This document shows, piece after piece, positions 25,649 through 38,854 of a DNA stretch of 64,000 nucleotides. Both the position numbers and the translations under genes were made by a program. Position 1 is the stretch's first letter. Every line of letters starts with the position of its first letter. This DNA comes from Hemibagrus wyckioides (lineage: Eukaryota; Chordata; Actinopteri; Siluriformes; Bagridae), in contig NC_080715.1 of assembly GCF_019097595.1 (NCBI RefSeq), forward strand, positions 25,944,355 through 26,008,354, read 5' to 3'. Below the pieces are notes generated by a model. The model made no database searches. It saw only the letters and a list, made by a program, of their open reading frames with translations, and was not told the origin of the DNA.

Positions 25649-26601
25649 GTACTCTCTACTCCACCTACCTCTGTGCACTGACCAATGGTGCTGTTTAACC
25701 TGGGAAAGAAAGAAAGCGAAACATTAGGAAGAGATTAGATGTGCACACAGCCTTCACAGGAAACATGGAAACTGCAGAGTGCAGAGAGAAGTAATGAAGA
25801 ACACAGAGAACATAGAACACAGAACAGGAGAACATAGAACAGGAGAACACAGAACAGGAGAATATAGAACACAGAACAGGAGAACATAGAACAGGAGAAC
25901 ACAGAACAGGAGAACATAGAACACAGTACAGGAGAACATACAACACAGACCAGGAGAACACAGAACAGGAGAACATAGAACACAGACCAGGAGAACACAG
26001 ACCAGGAGAACATAGAACACAGACCAGGAGAACATAGAACACAGACCAGGAGAACATAGAACACAGAACTGGAGAATTTTCTCCCAGAGCAACAATATCC
26101 ACAGACACAATGTGCAGGAGATGGAGTGATGACATCACTGTGGAGCAACACCCTCTGTGAAGACCAGAGACAGCTCTGTATCAATCCTAACAATCATTAT
26201 TCATTTTCCTTTATGAGTGAAATTCATTTCTACAACAATTAAAAGTCATTCTTCAGTGTGTTACTACTGCTGAGAAGACACCAGTGTATCCTCCAGTTCA
26301 TTAGTGAGAGGACTGAGTGAAATGTGTGGAGATTGATGGAGTCTTGATGGAGAAATGGAGGATAAGTGAAGAAATTAAATGTGTCCTTGGAGGTGCAGTG
26401 AGGCTGAGACTCTCGCTGTGGAACACCTGATTTATATTCCAGGCCTCCTTATCTTCACTTCAGACACCTGTGTGTGTGTGTGCGTGCGCGTGTGTTGTCT
26501 CTGGAGGAAACGGATGCTGGAGAAGGGCAGCTGGACGCTCCAGAGCACAGAGAGTATTCATGAGAGATGGGGGGGGGGGCAAGAGATTGGGGGTGAGAGA
26601 G

Positions 26602-26645
<44 letters not shown>

Positions 26646-29600
26646 GGTTAAGAGAGAGGGAGAGAGAGAGAGACACTGAGGACGAGAGAGGAAGAGAGAG
26701 GGAGGTGGGGGGAAAGAGGGAGAGAGAGGAAGTGGGGAGAGGGAGGAGGGAGAATTTCTGGTCTACATTGAGACAGAGTTAATGAGACATTTAGGCTTTG
26801 ATGTAAATAACATTTATAAGTAATACTGATAGTAGTGTTAGTAATTTAAGTAATAATAGTAGGGTTGTAATGTGGTAGAGTTAGTAATGTTAGTAAAACT
26901 AGGATTAGTAATATTAGTCGTGTTAGTAATGGTAGTGATGTTAGTAGTGTTAGTGTTAGGAATATTAGTAGCGTTAGGAATGGTAGTAGAAGTAGGGTTA
27001 GTAATATTAGTAGTGTTAGTAATGGTAGTGATGTTAGTAGCGTTAGTGTTAGTAATATTAGCAGTGTTAGTAATGGTAGTAATATTAATAGTGATAGTAT
27101 TAGTAATATTAATAGTGTTAGTGTTCGTAATATTAGTAGTGTTAGTGTTAGTAATATTAGTAGCAGTAGTCCACAGAATCGTCTTGTGTATGGAACCGAT
27201 CTGCAGTGTGAGCAGGAGAGTGTGCGTGAGAGTTTTATTGTCTGATGTGATATTAAATATGTAGCTCAAAATGTAATTAATAGCATCATTTCTTTAAGGA
27301 AGATGAGAATGACAGCACTGCAGTCAGAGATAATAAAACTATGAGCTCCACTGATTAAAGTGATCTGTAAGAGCAGCATTGGAGTGCTAGGTCAGCTTAT
27401 CATTCACACCTCAGTGTGTTCTCTTTACAGGAAAGAGCTTCACTTCACCAGCTCGGAACACCAGATACATTATTATTTCATCACCTCCACTCAGTATCTC
27501 ATGGCTACACGAAGTCAGTACAAGCGTCTGTCTGAGCAGGATATAAAAATAAAAACATATAGATGTAGGATGTAAGAGAAATGATGCGCTGGATCATGTG
27601 CTGTTCTGTCTGCTGGTGAACAGTGAGTGTGGAAGCCATGCTGTTAAAATAAACCAGTGATTAATGTGACATGACATCACTGTTAGAGGAATAATCATGC
27701 ACTAATACACTGGATTCTCATTCATCATATCCTTCCTTATTTTCTTTTTTAAATAAACGCCGTTGCTTTCTTCACTAGATATTTTCTCTCCCTGATTTCA
27801 GGAGGTGAGTGTCAGTGTTCTTGTCAAAGATCTTGTATTCGATAAATCTGGCAACCTCAGAGACATGAGCTACACACAGGTGATTAGTGTAATCTGAATG
27901 AGCAGGCCAGAAGATTGGACTTAACACGACTCTGCAACTCTCCTTGAGGAAACTTCTGGACTTCAGTGGACTGGACAGATGTAGAGCTGAGGTGAAAGGA
28001 GATCTGGGGTTGAAATGATAGAGACTTTAAAGATATAAGACACAGAGTGTAGGAGTAACTTTACTCTCCGCCTTCTGCATTTTAATAAGTTTAATGTTAA
28101 AGAGATTTTAAATACGGAGGCTTCAGTTACTTTCTCCTGAGAGAATGAAGTCAGTGTGGAGCAGAGGAACTGGAGAAAAAGAGGAGAAAAAGAGGTGGGA
28201 TGACTGATTTACTCACAGACAGAGTGTTTGACTCTTAGTGCAGGTGTGTGTGTGTGTGTGTGTGTGAGAACAAAAAAAGCCTTGTGTGTACTCTTGGATC
28301 AAATCAAATCAAATCTTGTTTCCTGCCATCTGTTTGGCTCAGTTTATATGCAAGCACACACACACAGACATACAGACTCACACACACACACACACACACA
28401 GCTCAGCTATATGAGCCACACACACTGCATTAGGTGTTTTTTCAACAGGAAGTCTGACTCACTGTCATAAATTTGATATAAATGGAAAAAAGATGGAAAT
28501 GAAAGTTTAGCTTGGATCGTTTATGATAAAAGGTTTATGAGGAGAGATTTATCAAATGGATCAAATTTCTAATTTTTCCCCCTTTTTTACACTTTCTCTC
28601 TCATCTTCCAGGAAAAAAAAGCATTTTTTAATGCAATATAAACAGATAAAACTCAAAACTCAGGTTTGACCTACAGATCCTGGAGCTGCTTCGGTGTTCT
28701 GATTAATAATTGTTTATGGTTTGTAATAAATATTTTATTTAAACACACACTTCTCAGGCAGAGCCTTAGTCTGGAATCATCAATACAAACCTCAACACTT
28801 ATCAGAAACCTGCTGGAAACATCGTGGCTGCCAATGAAACTCATTTGAAAGGTGAAAAGCTTCTTCATGACTGGATTCTGAGGTCATGTGCCAGGTTTGT
28901 GGTCCACTGTAGGAGGTGGGGTTATGCTCAAATACCTGTCTCAAGCTGAAATTTTGTACTTCAGCCAATCAGATTTCAGCAGGTCATAACATTGAGTCCA
29001 GAAACCTGATGTTCATCTGCTCTCACTTTATCGTTCTGTGGAACCGGGAGCTTGGACTCCTGCAGAAAAACTCACAGGTCACATGTTTGTTTAAATATTA
29101 AATACGCCACATGGATTTATTCTGTCTGTCTCACGGTCACACAAATGACCTTATTAAACACTTTCCTTCCTCTAGGATGAGATTCTGACGGTGATCCGCC
29201 GAGTGGATGAAAACTGGGCCGAAGGCATGCTGGGAGATAAGATCGGCATTTTTCCCATCCTCTACGTGGAGGTGAGCGACAGACAAACTCCTGCCAGCAT
29301 GGGCTTAAAAGAGAAGTTCAGTTCCAGAACAAAAATCTACAGATAATTTCCTCACCCCCTCATCATCCAAGATGTTCATGTCTTTCTTTCTTCAGTCTTT
29401 TCAAAAAACGTCATTTCTAAGGAAATGATGTTTTTTGAGGAAAACATTTCAGGATTTTTCTCCATATAGTGGACTTCGATGGTCATCTTCTTTAATTCAG
29501 AAAACTACTTCTAGGAATAGATGAGTGTGTTTTTATCAAACTTTACTACTCAAACACCAGACTAGCTTATGCAGTGCTGTATCCCAGAATGCATCAGATG

Positions 29601-31689
29601 AAGAGTGAGTGGGGGAATAAACCCTCCGGGGCGTGAAGTTCACCCGAGTCTTTTCATCAGAACAGCGCTCTCATTAAAGCACTGAAGCATTGCATTATAG
29701 GAGCAACAGGATCAGGCATCTACAGCAATTTTCCACAACACGTAATTGTACTTCAGTCTCGCTTTATTGTCATCTCTGCAGATCTTCTGCTCATCCATCG
29801 CTCCACGCTGGAGGGGAGTAAAAAAAAGGGTAAATGATAGACGGCCATAATGGATATTGATTACAAACGCTCAAATTACATGGAGCTTCATCACTCTGTG
29901 AAAACGCTGAAATAGAGGAGGATGGGGGGGGCGAGGGAGAGAGACAGGAAGAGAAACAGAGGGAGGGAGGGGGGGGCAAGGCAGAGAGACAGGAAGAGAA
30001 ACAGATGGAGAGAGAGGGAGAGAGAGAGAGGAACAGAGGGAGAGAGAGGGAGGGAGAGAGAGAAACAGAGGGAGAGAGGGGTGAGGGATAGGGAGAGAGA
30101 GAGACAGAGAGAGTAAAGAAAGATATGGAGAGAGAATGAGAGAGAGAGTGGGGAGAGAGAGAGAGAGAGGGAGGAAAGGGGAAAGAGGTGTAACATTTTT
30201 GTGGCTTTAGTCTTTGCTGTGATCAGTTTACTGTTTGTGTAATTCACAGCTTTACATTCATGCCCTCTTTCGAAAACGTCAGCGTTTCTATAGTAACAGC
30301 TCATTCACGGGGCATGTGCTATAAATTCCACGTTATATACAATTAATACTAAATGTGTTCATTAGCAAAGAAAAATGTGTGTAACTGATAAGGTGAAGAG
30401 AGCTGCTCTGTACAGTGAGAATAGACACTGCCATGTTTCATCGACGTACTCTGACACGTACAACACAACTATCTTTAATTAATAAATATTTCTCATTATT
30501 ATCAGATTGCCTTAATCAGAGTTTTAGCTAAACAGAAACATCATTCAGATTTGGTCTTTGTCCATACAGATACTGAAATTAATAACCTGTTTATTATTAA
30601 TCCATCAGGGAATGTTTTATTTCAGTCCATGAAAATCACAGCAGTGTTTATCACTTCAGATCCATCCTTTTTAAGTTAGCAGGTTGATGTAAACTAAGCT
30701 CTTTAGCTAGTTATTAGTTAGCTTGGTTGTTTCATTTTAGCATGGCGGCGTATTTACGAGTACTGGACCGGAAACCCAGGAGCAGTATGAGTACTGATCA
30801 TCTCTAATCAGTATTTAACACTGAACAGTGTGATTCACATCACCGCAGCAGTCTGGAAAGTTTCCTCATCTTGACGGTGTTGTATTAAAGAACACAGAGA
30901 TTTCAGACTGAAAGTAATCACCTTTGTGTGTATCGACACCGTAAACTGCTGAACGATTCTAAGAGGAGTGACTCCTCATCCCGAGCGAACAGAAGCGCGC
31001 AGCGTCATACCTTCAGGAAGCAGCATGATGCAGAATAGAAATAGATTTCCGATAATGTGCTTCTTTTCCCCTCGTGATTCAGAGCTATTGTTACTGACAG
31101 CTTTTTATCCGCAGGCTGATGAGGGCTAAAAGGGTAAAAGTCCAGAGTCTAGCTTTGGGTTTTTAAATTCTTGTCAATTGAAATGATAAAAATAACCTGC
31201 TGCTAAACTCATGCAGGAAGCTAAAGGAAGTTATCAAGACGAAAGAGTCAGTTTAAGCTTATTTAATCTTTCAGTTCCAATTAGTGTTGAATTATTAAAG
31301 ACGTTGGTTTTATTACTCACATTAAACATAAACTACAGATAGTTTTGAAGGTTCTGGTGTAATAAGTTTCCTTTTCACCATTAAATCTATTGAACCATTG
31401 AAACTGCAGCAAGAACAAAGCAGGAGTCAGAGTTTCACTCATTTATAACCTTATACTCATTTAAATAAAATCTCCTTCTCCTCACGCACACTCGCTCAGA
31501 TCCTGACACACACTCTTGCTTTACTCCAGTGTTAAATCACACATTATTAAAAAACTTTTTTAGCATTTAACCCTTTAATATCACTTCACTTCATTACTGC
31601 AACAAAGTGAGTGCAAAATATACAGTTTTCTTCAGCTGATCTTTCTCTCTCTCTGTTTCTCTCTCTCTGTTTCTTTCTCTCTCTCACTC

Positions 31690-31764
<75 letters not shown>

Positions 31765-34700
31765 GTCTCTCTCAGCTAAATGAAGCAGCCAAGCAGCTGA
31801 TGGAGATGGATAAACCAGTCCCTGGGCCGAGTGCTGACTCAGAAACCCCAGAATCCTGCCACGGTGATGTCCATGGCGACGCCCCACGGCAACGAGCAGA
31901 AGGAAAGAAGAATGCAAAGAAGCGTCACTCCTTCACAGCACTGAGCGTCACGCAGCGCACAGCACTCGCTAACAACAACCGCCACTCCATGGAAATCAAT
32001 GCGTCTGATCCCAGAGCGAGAGTCGGAGAGTACGCTCATCTTAGCTCCAGCGCTCCCACCTCACAGGTGTGTGTGTGTGTGTGTGTGTGCACGTATATGT
32101 GTGTGTTCAGGTCAAATTGTTCAGTCTTGTGACACACACATATGACAAAGTCATTAAATTATTAAATCTCCAGGACTCCTCGTTTAACCCCGGAGCAGTG
32201 GTGCAGCCTCGAGTGACTCCTACCTCTGGAGAGCTTCTTGCTGCTGCAAAAGTTCAGCTTCCTCTAAACATGTGAGTGCTGAACTCTTTCACGGCTTTAC
32301 TCGGTCCAACACAACATGAATTTATGTTACTGCTGAGTGCAGGACTCTCATATGCTGGCCTCTATTATTTGTTTTGACTCTCTGACCCGTTTTGTTTTAC
32401 ATACACTCTCCTCTCATTTTCTACACACTGTTTGACCCTGTTTGTTTTCCACACTCTTCCTGATCCTGTGGTTTTTTACATTCGTTCTGACCCTTCAGTT
32501 TTTTTCTCTCTGACCATTTTTGTTTTCTATATTTTCTCTTTATACGCTTTGTCAGACCCCTCACTCTTTCTGACCCTTTTTGTTTTCCACATTCTGTCAG
32601 ACTCTGTTTACTTCTCTCATTACTTCTTCACTGCTTGCTGTGTTTGTTAGCATACACACTCAGTTACAGCAAGAAGGCCATTAATACTGAGGTGAAATAA
32701 GGAACTGTTCACTAACACTGACAGCTTATGACAGCTTAGTGACACTAATAAACTCTCCCACTGAGTTTTGGGTCTCGCATCATTTGAGAAAAAAAAGTCC
32801 AAGGGCAAAAGATTTTCAGATGCCTGACAGATTTCAGTAAATACCAGAGACACTACAAAAAGTCTTTTTAAAAAGGCGTTGTGGGAAAGTCACGCAGCAC
32901 AGAAATGAATATTCTCAACTCACAACCTGTTAAAAGTTTCCCCCTGGGAATTCAGCCAGAGTGTGGAGATCGTTTCTATGGTAACGAGGACTCAAGTCAA
33001 CGTATATAAATAAATCTGATGAGATCGGACTCGAAGAGGTCACCTTCTGTGCTAACACACTCCCTCTCGGGTTCCTCATTTCACTTGTAGCTCTCCGTTA
33101 AACTCTGTCTAATCTCTCTCTTGTGGAGCTGCTGCTTGAGGCTGCTCCTCACCTACAGCAGAACCTTAAGCTGGTGAACTGAATGAAGAGGCTGCTGCTG
33201 CACCAGCTTCCTCCAAATGATTATCTTTTAATATACAGTGCATCTGGAAAGTATTCACATCACAGCGCTTCACTTTTTCCACATTTTGTTGTTACAACAT
33301 TTTTACAAAATTGATTAAATTCATTATTTTCCTCACAATTCTACAAACAATACCCTATAATGATAATGTGAAAGAAGTTTGTTTGAAATATTTGCAAATT
33401 TATTAAAAATAAAAAACGAAAAAATCACATGTATATAAGTATTCACAGCCTTTGCCATGACACTCAAAATTGAGCTCAGGTGCATCCTGTTTCCACTGAT
33501 CATCCTTGAGATGTTTCTGCAACTTCATTGGAGTCCACCTGTGGTGAATTCAGTTGACTTGACATGATTTGGAAACGCACACACGTGTCTATATAAGGTC
33601 CGACAGTTAACAGTGCATGTCAGAGCACAAACCAAGCCATGAAGTCCAAAGAAATTGTCTGTAGACCTCTGAGACAGAATTGTATTGAGCCAGAGATCTG
33701 GGGAATGGTACAGAAAATTTTCTGCAGCATTGAAGGTCCCAATGAGCACCATGGCCTCTATCATCCATAAATGGAAGAAGTTTTGAATCACCAGGTCTCT
33801 TCTTTGAACAGACCGCCCAGCCAAACTGAGTGATCGGGGGAGAGGGCCTTAGTTAGGGAGGTGACCAAGAACTCTATAGTCACTCTGAAAGAGTGTTTCT
33901 CTGTGGAGAGAGGAGAACTTTCCAGAAGAACAACCATCTCTGCAGCACTTCATCAATCATGCCTGTATGGTAGAGTGGCCAGATGGAAGCCACTCCTTAG
34001 TAAAAGGCACATGACAGCCTGTCTGGAGTTTGCCAAAAGGCATCTGAAGGACTCTCAGACCATAAGAAACAAAATTCTGTGGTCTGATGAAACAAAGATT
34101 GAACTCTTTGGCCTGAATGGCAAGCGTCATCTGGAGGAACCCAGGCACTGCTCATCACCTGGCCAATACCATTCCTACAGTGAAGCATGGTGGTGGAAGC
34201 ATCATGCTGTGAGGATGTTTTTCAGCGGCAGGAACTGGGAGACTAGTAAGGATCGAGGGAAAGATGAATGCAGCAATGTACAGAGACATCATTGATGAAA
34301 ACCTGCTCCAGAGCACTCTGGACTTCCGACGGTTCATCTTCCAAGAGGACAGCAACCCTCAGCTCACTTAAGGCTGTAATTGGTGCCAAGGGTGCTTCAA
34401 CAAAGTGTTGAGCAAAGGCTGTGAATACTTATGTACATGTGATTTTTTATTTTTAATAAATTTGCAAAGATTTCAAACAAACTTCATTCATGTCATTATG
34501 GGGTATTGTTTGTCGAATTTTGAGAATAATAATTAATTTAATCCATTTCAGAATAAGGCTGTAACATAACAAAATGAGGAAAAAGTGAAGCGCATTGAAT
34601 ACTTTCCAGATGCACTGTATTTTTTAAAAAGTAGAGTGTCTCACGTCTGAGTGTCGGGTGACGGATTTGTTTGCAGCTACTTGGCTTTGTACGCGTATAA

Positions 34701-34963
34701 ACCGCAGAAAGCGGATGAGCTGGAGCTGAGGAAAGGAGAGATGTACCGCGTGATGGAAAAGTGCCAAGACGGATGGTTCAAGGGAACGTCACTGCGCAGT
34801 GGTGCCTCCGGAGTTTTCCCCGGGAATTACGTCACTCCTGTATCCAGGTGAGGAAGCACTTCAAATGATCTTAAATCCTATCAAATTTATATTACAGTTA
34901 TTTTATATTAAGCTCATATTATTTATTATTTTACTGTTAAATTTATCACAGTTCCCAGTAGTG

Positions 34964-35030
<67 letters not shown>

Positions 35031-35281
35031 GTGATATACTTCTACGTTTCATCACATAATGTAAAATTTTCTTTATCCTTGTGATGTTTGATGGAGGAAT
35101 AAAGTGATTTTTTAAGATTTGCTGATTTGTGATTATTATATCTGGAGGTGTTTATTGACCTGCTGTGTGTCCAGTGTTTGTGTAGAAGACCAGGGAAGAG
35201 TGTGTGAGGGAAGAGGAAGATATCTAGTATTGGAATTGTGTGTTGGAATGACTTTAATAAAAATTTAAAAAAAAAATAAAA

Positions 35282-35325
<44 letters not shown>

Positions 35326-36878
35326 GGCTTTAAAATAAAGAATAAATAAATAAAAGTCATCTTGAGTCAGAAGTATAAAACTCAGCTGAATATTAGTGAA
35401 TAAATATATTAATTAATTCAATAAACAAATTATGTAATAAATGAATAAATTAAGGTTTATGATGTTCACTTTGTCTCTGCTAGTAGAAAATTATTTATAC
35501 TTTATTCGTATTGCATTAATAATATTTAAAAATTATGAGTACACTTTATTCTTCTTTAAATTACTGAAGCACACGGTGTGAATTTCTTCAATTGTTACTA
35601 TCCTGAGATTTTCATTTAGTTGTTTTGAAACTTCATGATTTTTACTTATTTCAAAATGTCTCGTAAAGACCTGAGTCTAACAAAATAAGAGCTTCAGTGA
35701 GACAGAAAGCTAATAATCATTTCATACCTTCAGAGCTTCAGGATGAAATACATCAGAACTCCTGAGGAATATTAATAAATTTGCTGGACATTATAATCTG
35801 TCCTAATTTTATAATCCTAATAATAACGAGTCAAAAAAGTGAACATAACAATAATCACAAAAAAATTCTGTTATTTAAATCACCATCATCATCTTCATCA
35901 TAACCTTCCTCCTTATCATCATTGTTATTAGCCTCATAATCATCATCATTGTCAACATCATCCTCATCATCAACCTCCTCCTCCTCATCAATCTCCTCAT
36001 CATCATCCTCCTCCTCTCTGGTTCTATGAACCCAACTGGAGTGTGGAAACCTCCAGAGAAAGCGAGAGTGGAGACGGCGATACTACACAAAAACTAACCA
36101 AAACCAAACACAACCAAACAAAATAAAGGATTAAAGGGACTCTCTGCATGTTAGTGACCGTGTTCGTGTCTCTGCACTCGTTTACATTTTCCAGACTTTA
36201 TTCCGTTGAACTCATCATCAAACTCAACAGACTGCTCTGTTCTTACACTCACACCTAATCCTCCTGTTAGCGATACTCTTACCATCTTCCTGCTAGCATT
36301 TGGTGCTACAGTAAACAATTTATTTGCAAACATCTTTCAGTTAAACATTGCAGTGTTGATAGACATGTTTATTTCAGATTTATTACCTTTGTCTTACCAG
36401 CAACAAAAATTCAGCTCATGTGGCTAACAGGGAAGAAAAGACATGGTGACAAGTTAGCATGATGTCACTTAGTCATCATTCGCATGCAGACTAAATTATT
36501 TTATTTTATTTTATTTTATTTTATTTTATTAAATGTAAGGTTTTTTTCCCATTTGGATTTTTTGTAATTAACATTTTCACACTAAAGAGTTGTATTGAAA
36601 ATTTTATACAGTGACATTTACTGCACCTGATTAATTACCCTAAAGGAGTCAGACTTCATTTCAGAACCGTTCAGCATTATGTACTGAGTACTATGTACAC
36701 ACACACACACACACACACACAAACCATAGTTCTGTTGTGGCAAGAAATCAATACAGGTGTCCAGGGATTATGGCGGCTCCATCAATAAGTCTGTCTCAGT
36801 AACTGATGACTTGTCGGTGGCTCTGATTTTAAATATTGCTTGTTGAACACGGTTTAAAAATCCATTTACAAAAAGTAC

Positions 36879-36916
<38 letters not shown>

Positions 36917-36985
36917 AGGTTGTAGATTGTGTGTGTGTGTGTGTGTGTCTGTGAGAGAGAGAGAGAGAGAGAGAGAGGGATTGTA

Positions 36986-37020
<35 letters not shown>

Positions 37021-37043
37021 TGTAGATTGTGTGTGTGTGTGTC

Positions 37044-37089
<46 letters not shown>

Positions 37090-37478
37090 GGATTGTAGAT
37101 TGTGTGTGTGTGTGTGTGTGTGTATGTTTGTGTGAATGTGTGAGAGGTTGTAGATTGTGTGTGTGTGTGTGTGTGTGTGTATGTTTGTGTGAAAGGGGTT
37201 GTAGATTGTGTGTGTGTGTGTGTGTATGTTTGTGTGAAAGGGGTTGTAGATTGTGTGTGTGTGTGTATGTTTGTGTGAAAGGGGTTGTAGATTGTGTGTG
37301 TGTGTGTTTGTGTGAATGTGTGAGAGGTTGTAGATTGTGTGTGTGTTTGTGTGAATGTGTGTGAGAGGTTGCAGATTGTGTGTGTGTGTGTGAGTTTGTG
37401 TATGTGAGTGTATATGTGAGGGTGGGTTTGTGGGTGTGAGTGTGTGTGTGAGTTTGTGTATGTGAGTGTGGGTTTGTG

Positions 37479-37509
<31 letters not shown>

Positions 37510-37746
37510 TTGTAGATTGTGTGTGTTTGTGTGTGCGTAAGCTTGTGCGTGTATGTGCTTGTGTGTGTTTGTGTGAATGTGTGTGAGAGGTACATTGTGT
37601 GTGTGTGTGGATGTGTGTGTGTGAGTTTGTGTATGTGAGTGTATATATGAGTGTGGGTTTGTGGGTGTGAATGTGTGTGTGAGAGAGAGAGAGAGATTGT
37701 AGATTGTGTGTGTTTGTGTGTGCGTAAGCTTGTATGTGTATGTGCT

Positions 37747-37796
<50 letters not shown>

Positions 37797-37861
37797 TGTA
37801 GATTGTGTGTGTGTGTGTGTGTGTGAGTTTGTGTATGTGAGGGTATATGTGAATGTGGGTT

Positions 37862-37911
<50 letters not shown>

Positions 37912-37980
37912 TGTAGATTGTGTGTGTGTGTGTGTGTGTGTGTGAGTTTGTGTATGTGAGTGTATATGTGAATGTGGGTT

Positions 37981-38018
<38 letters not shown>

Positions 38019-38024
38019 GTTGTA

Positions 38025-38059
<35 letters not shown>

Positions 38060-38093
38060 TTTGTGTATGTGAGTGTATATGTGAATGTGGGTT

Positions 38094-38151
<58 letters not shown>

Positions 38152-38155
38152 TGTA

Positions 38156-38190
<35 letters not shown>

Positions 38191-38469
38191 AGTTTGTGTA
38201 TGTGAGTGTATATGTGAATGTGTGTGTGTGAGAGAGAGAGAGAGGTTGTAGATTGTGTGTTTTTGTGTGTGCGTAAGCTTGTGCGTGTATGTGCTTGTGT
38301 GTGTGTGTGAATGTGTGTGAGAGGTTGTAGATTGTGTGTTTATGTGTGTGTGTGTGTTTGTGTGAATGTGTGTGAGAGGTTGTACATTGTGTGTGTGTGT
38401 GGATGTGTGTGTGTGAGTTTGTGTATGTGTATGTGAGTGTATATATGAGTGTGGGTTTGTGGGTGTGAA

Positions 38470-38500
<31 letters not shown>

Positions 38501-38723
38501 TTGTAGATTGTGTGTGTTTGTGTGTGCGTAAGCTTGTACGTGTATGTGCTTGTGTGTGTTAGTGTGAATGTGTGTGAGAGGTTGTAGATTGTGTGTTTGT
38601 GTGTGTGAGAGAGAGAGAGAGAGAGACAACCCCATACTGGTTGTCTGGAGGTTATAGACTGGAGGTTATAGATTGTGTGTGTGTGTGAGTTTGTGTATGT
38701 GATTGTATATGTGAATGTGGGTT

Positions 38724-38755
<32 letters not shown>

Positions 38756-38818
38756 GTTGTAGATTGTGTGTGTGTGTGTGTGAGTTTGTGTATGTGAGTG
38801 TATATGTGAATGTGGGTT

Positions 38819-38854
<36 letters not shown>

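Larger units (their letters stand above)
25649..29175. other. sh3rf3 intron inside SH3-2
   Basis: Contains two minisatellites (25790-26072 and 26826-27172) and a G/GA-rich tract, annotated separately. Otherwise A/T-rich unique sequence. Small open frames near 27360 and 28666-29101 have no domain or splice support. Confidence 0.85.
29272..31775. other. sh3rf3 intron
   Basis: Contains a GA-rich tract (29922-30178) and a long CT tract at its 3' end (31638-31775), annotated separately. The remainder is ordinary A/T-rich sequence without a recognised feature. Confidence 0.85.
32272..34676. other. sh3rf3 intron with a Tc1 insertion
   Basis: Most of the second half is the Tc1-type element at 33236-34617. 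The first kilobase is T-rich, with a loose repeat of TTTTTGTTTTCCACATT and TCTGACCC words near 32385-32630. Confidence 0.85.

Noticed and set aside
25319..25678. 119-codon minus-strand frame opposite the first sh3rf3 exon
   Set aside because: Shadow of a conserved SH3 exon.
26872..27264. 130-codon Val/Leu-rich hydrophobic frame that looks like a membrane protein
   Set aside because: Produced by the GTTAGTAAT trinucleotide-based array. Hydrophobicity is a codon artefact.
36866..38635. 589-codon minus-strand open frame
   Set aside because: Translation of the GT/GA composite array. His/Thr/Ser/Leu low complexity.
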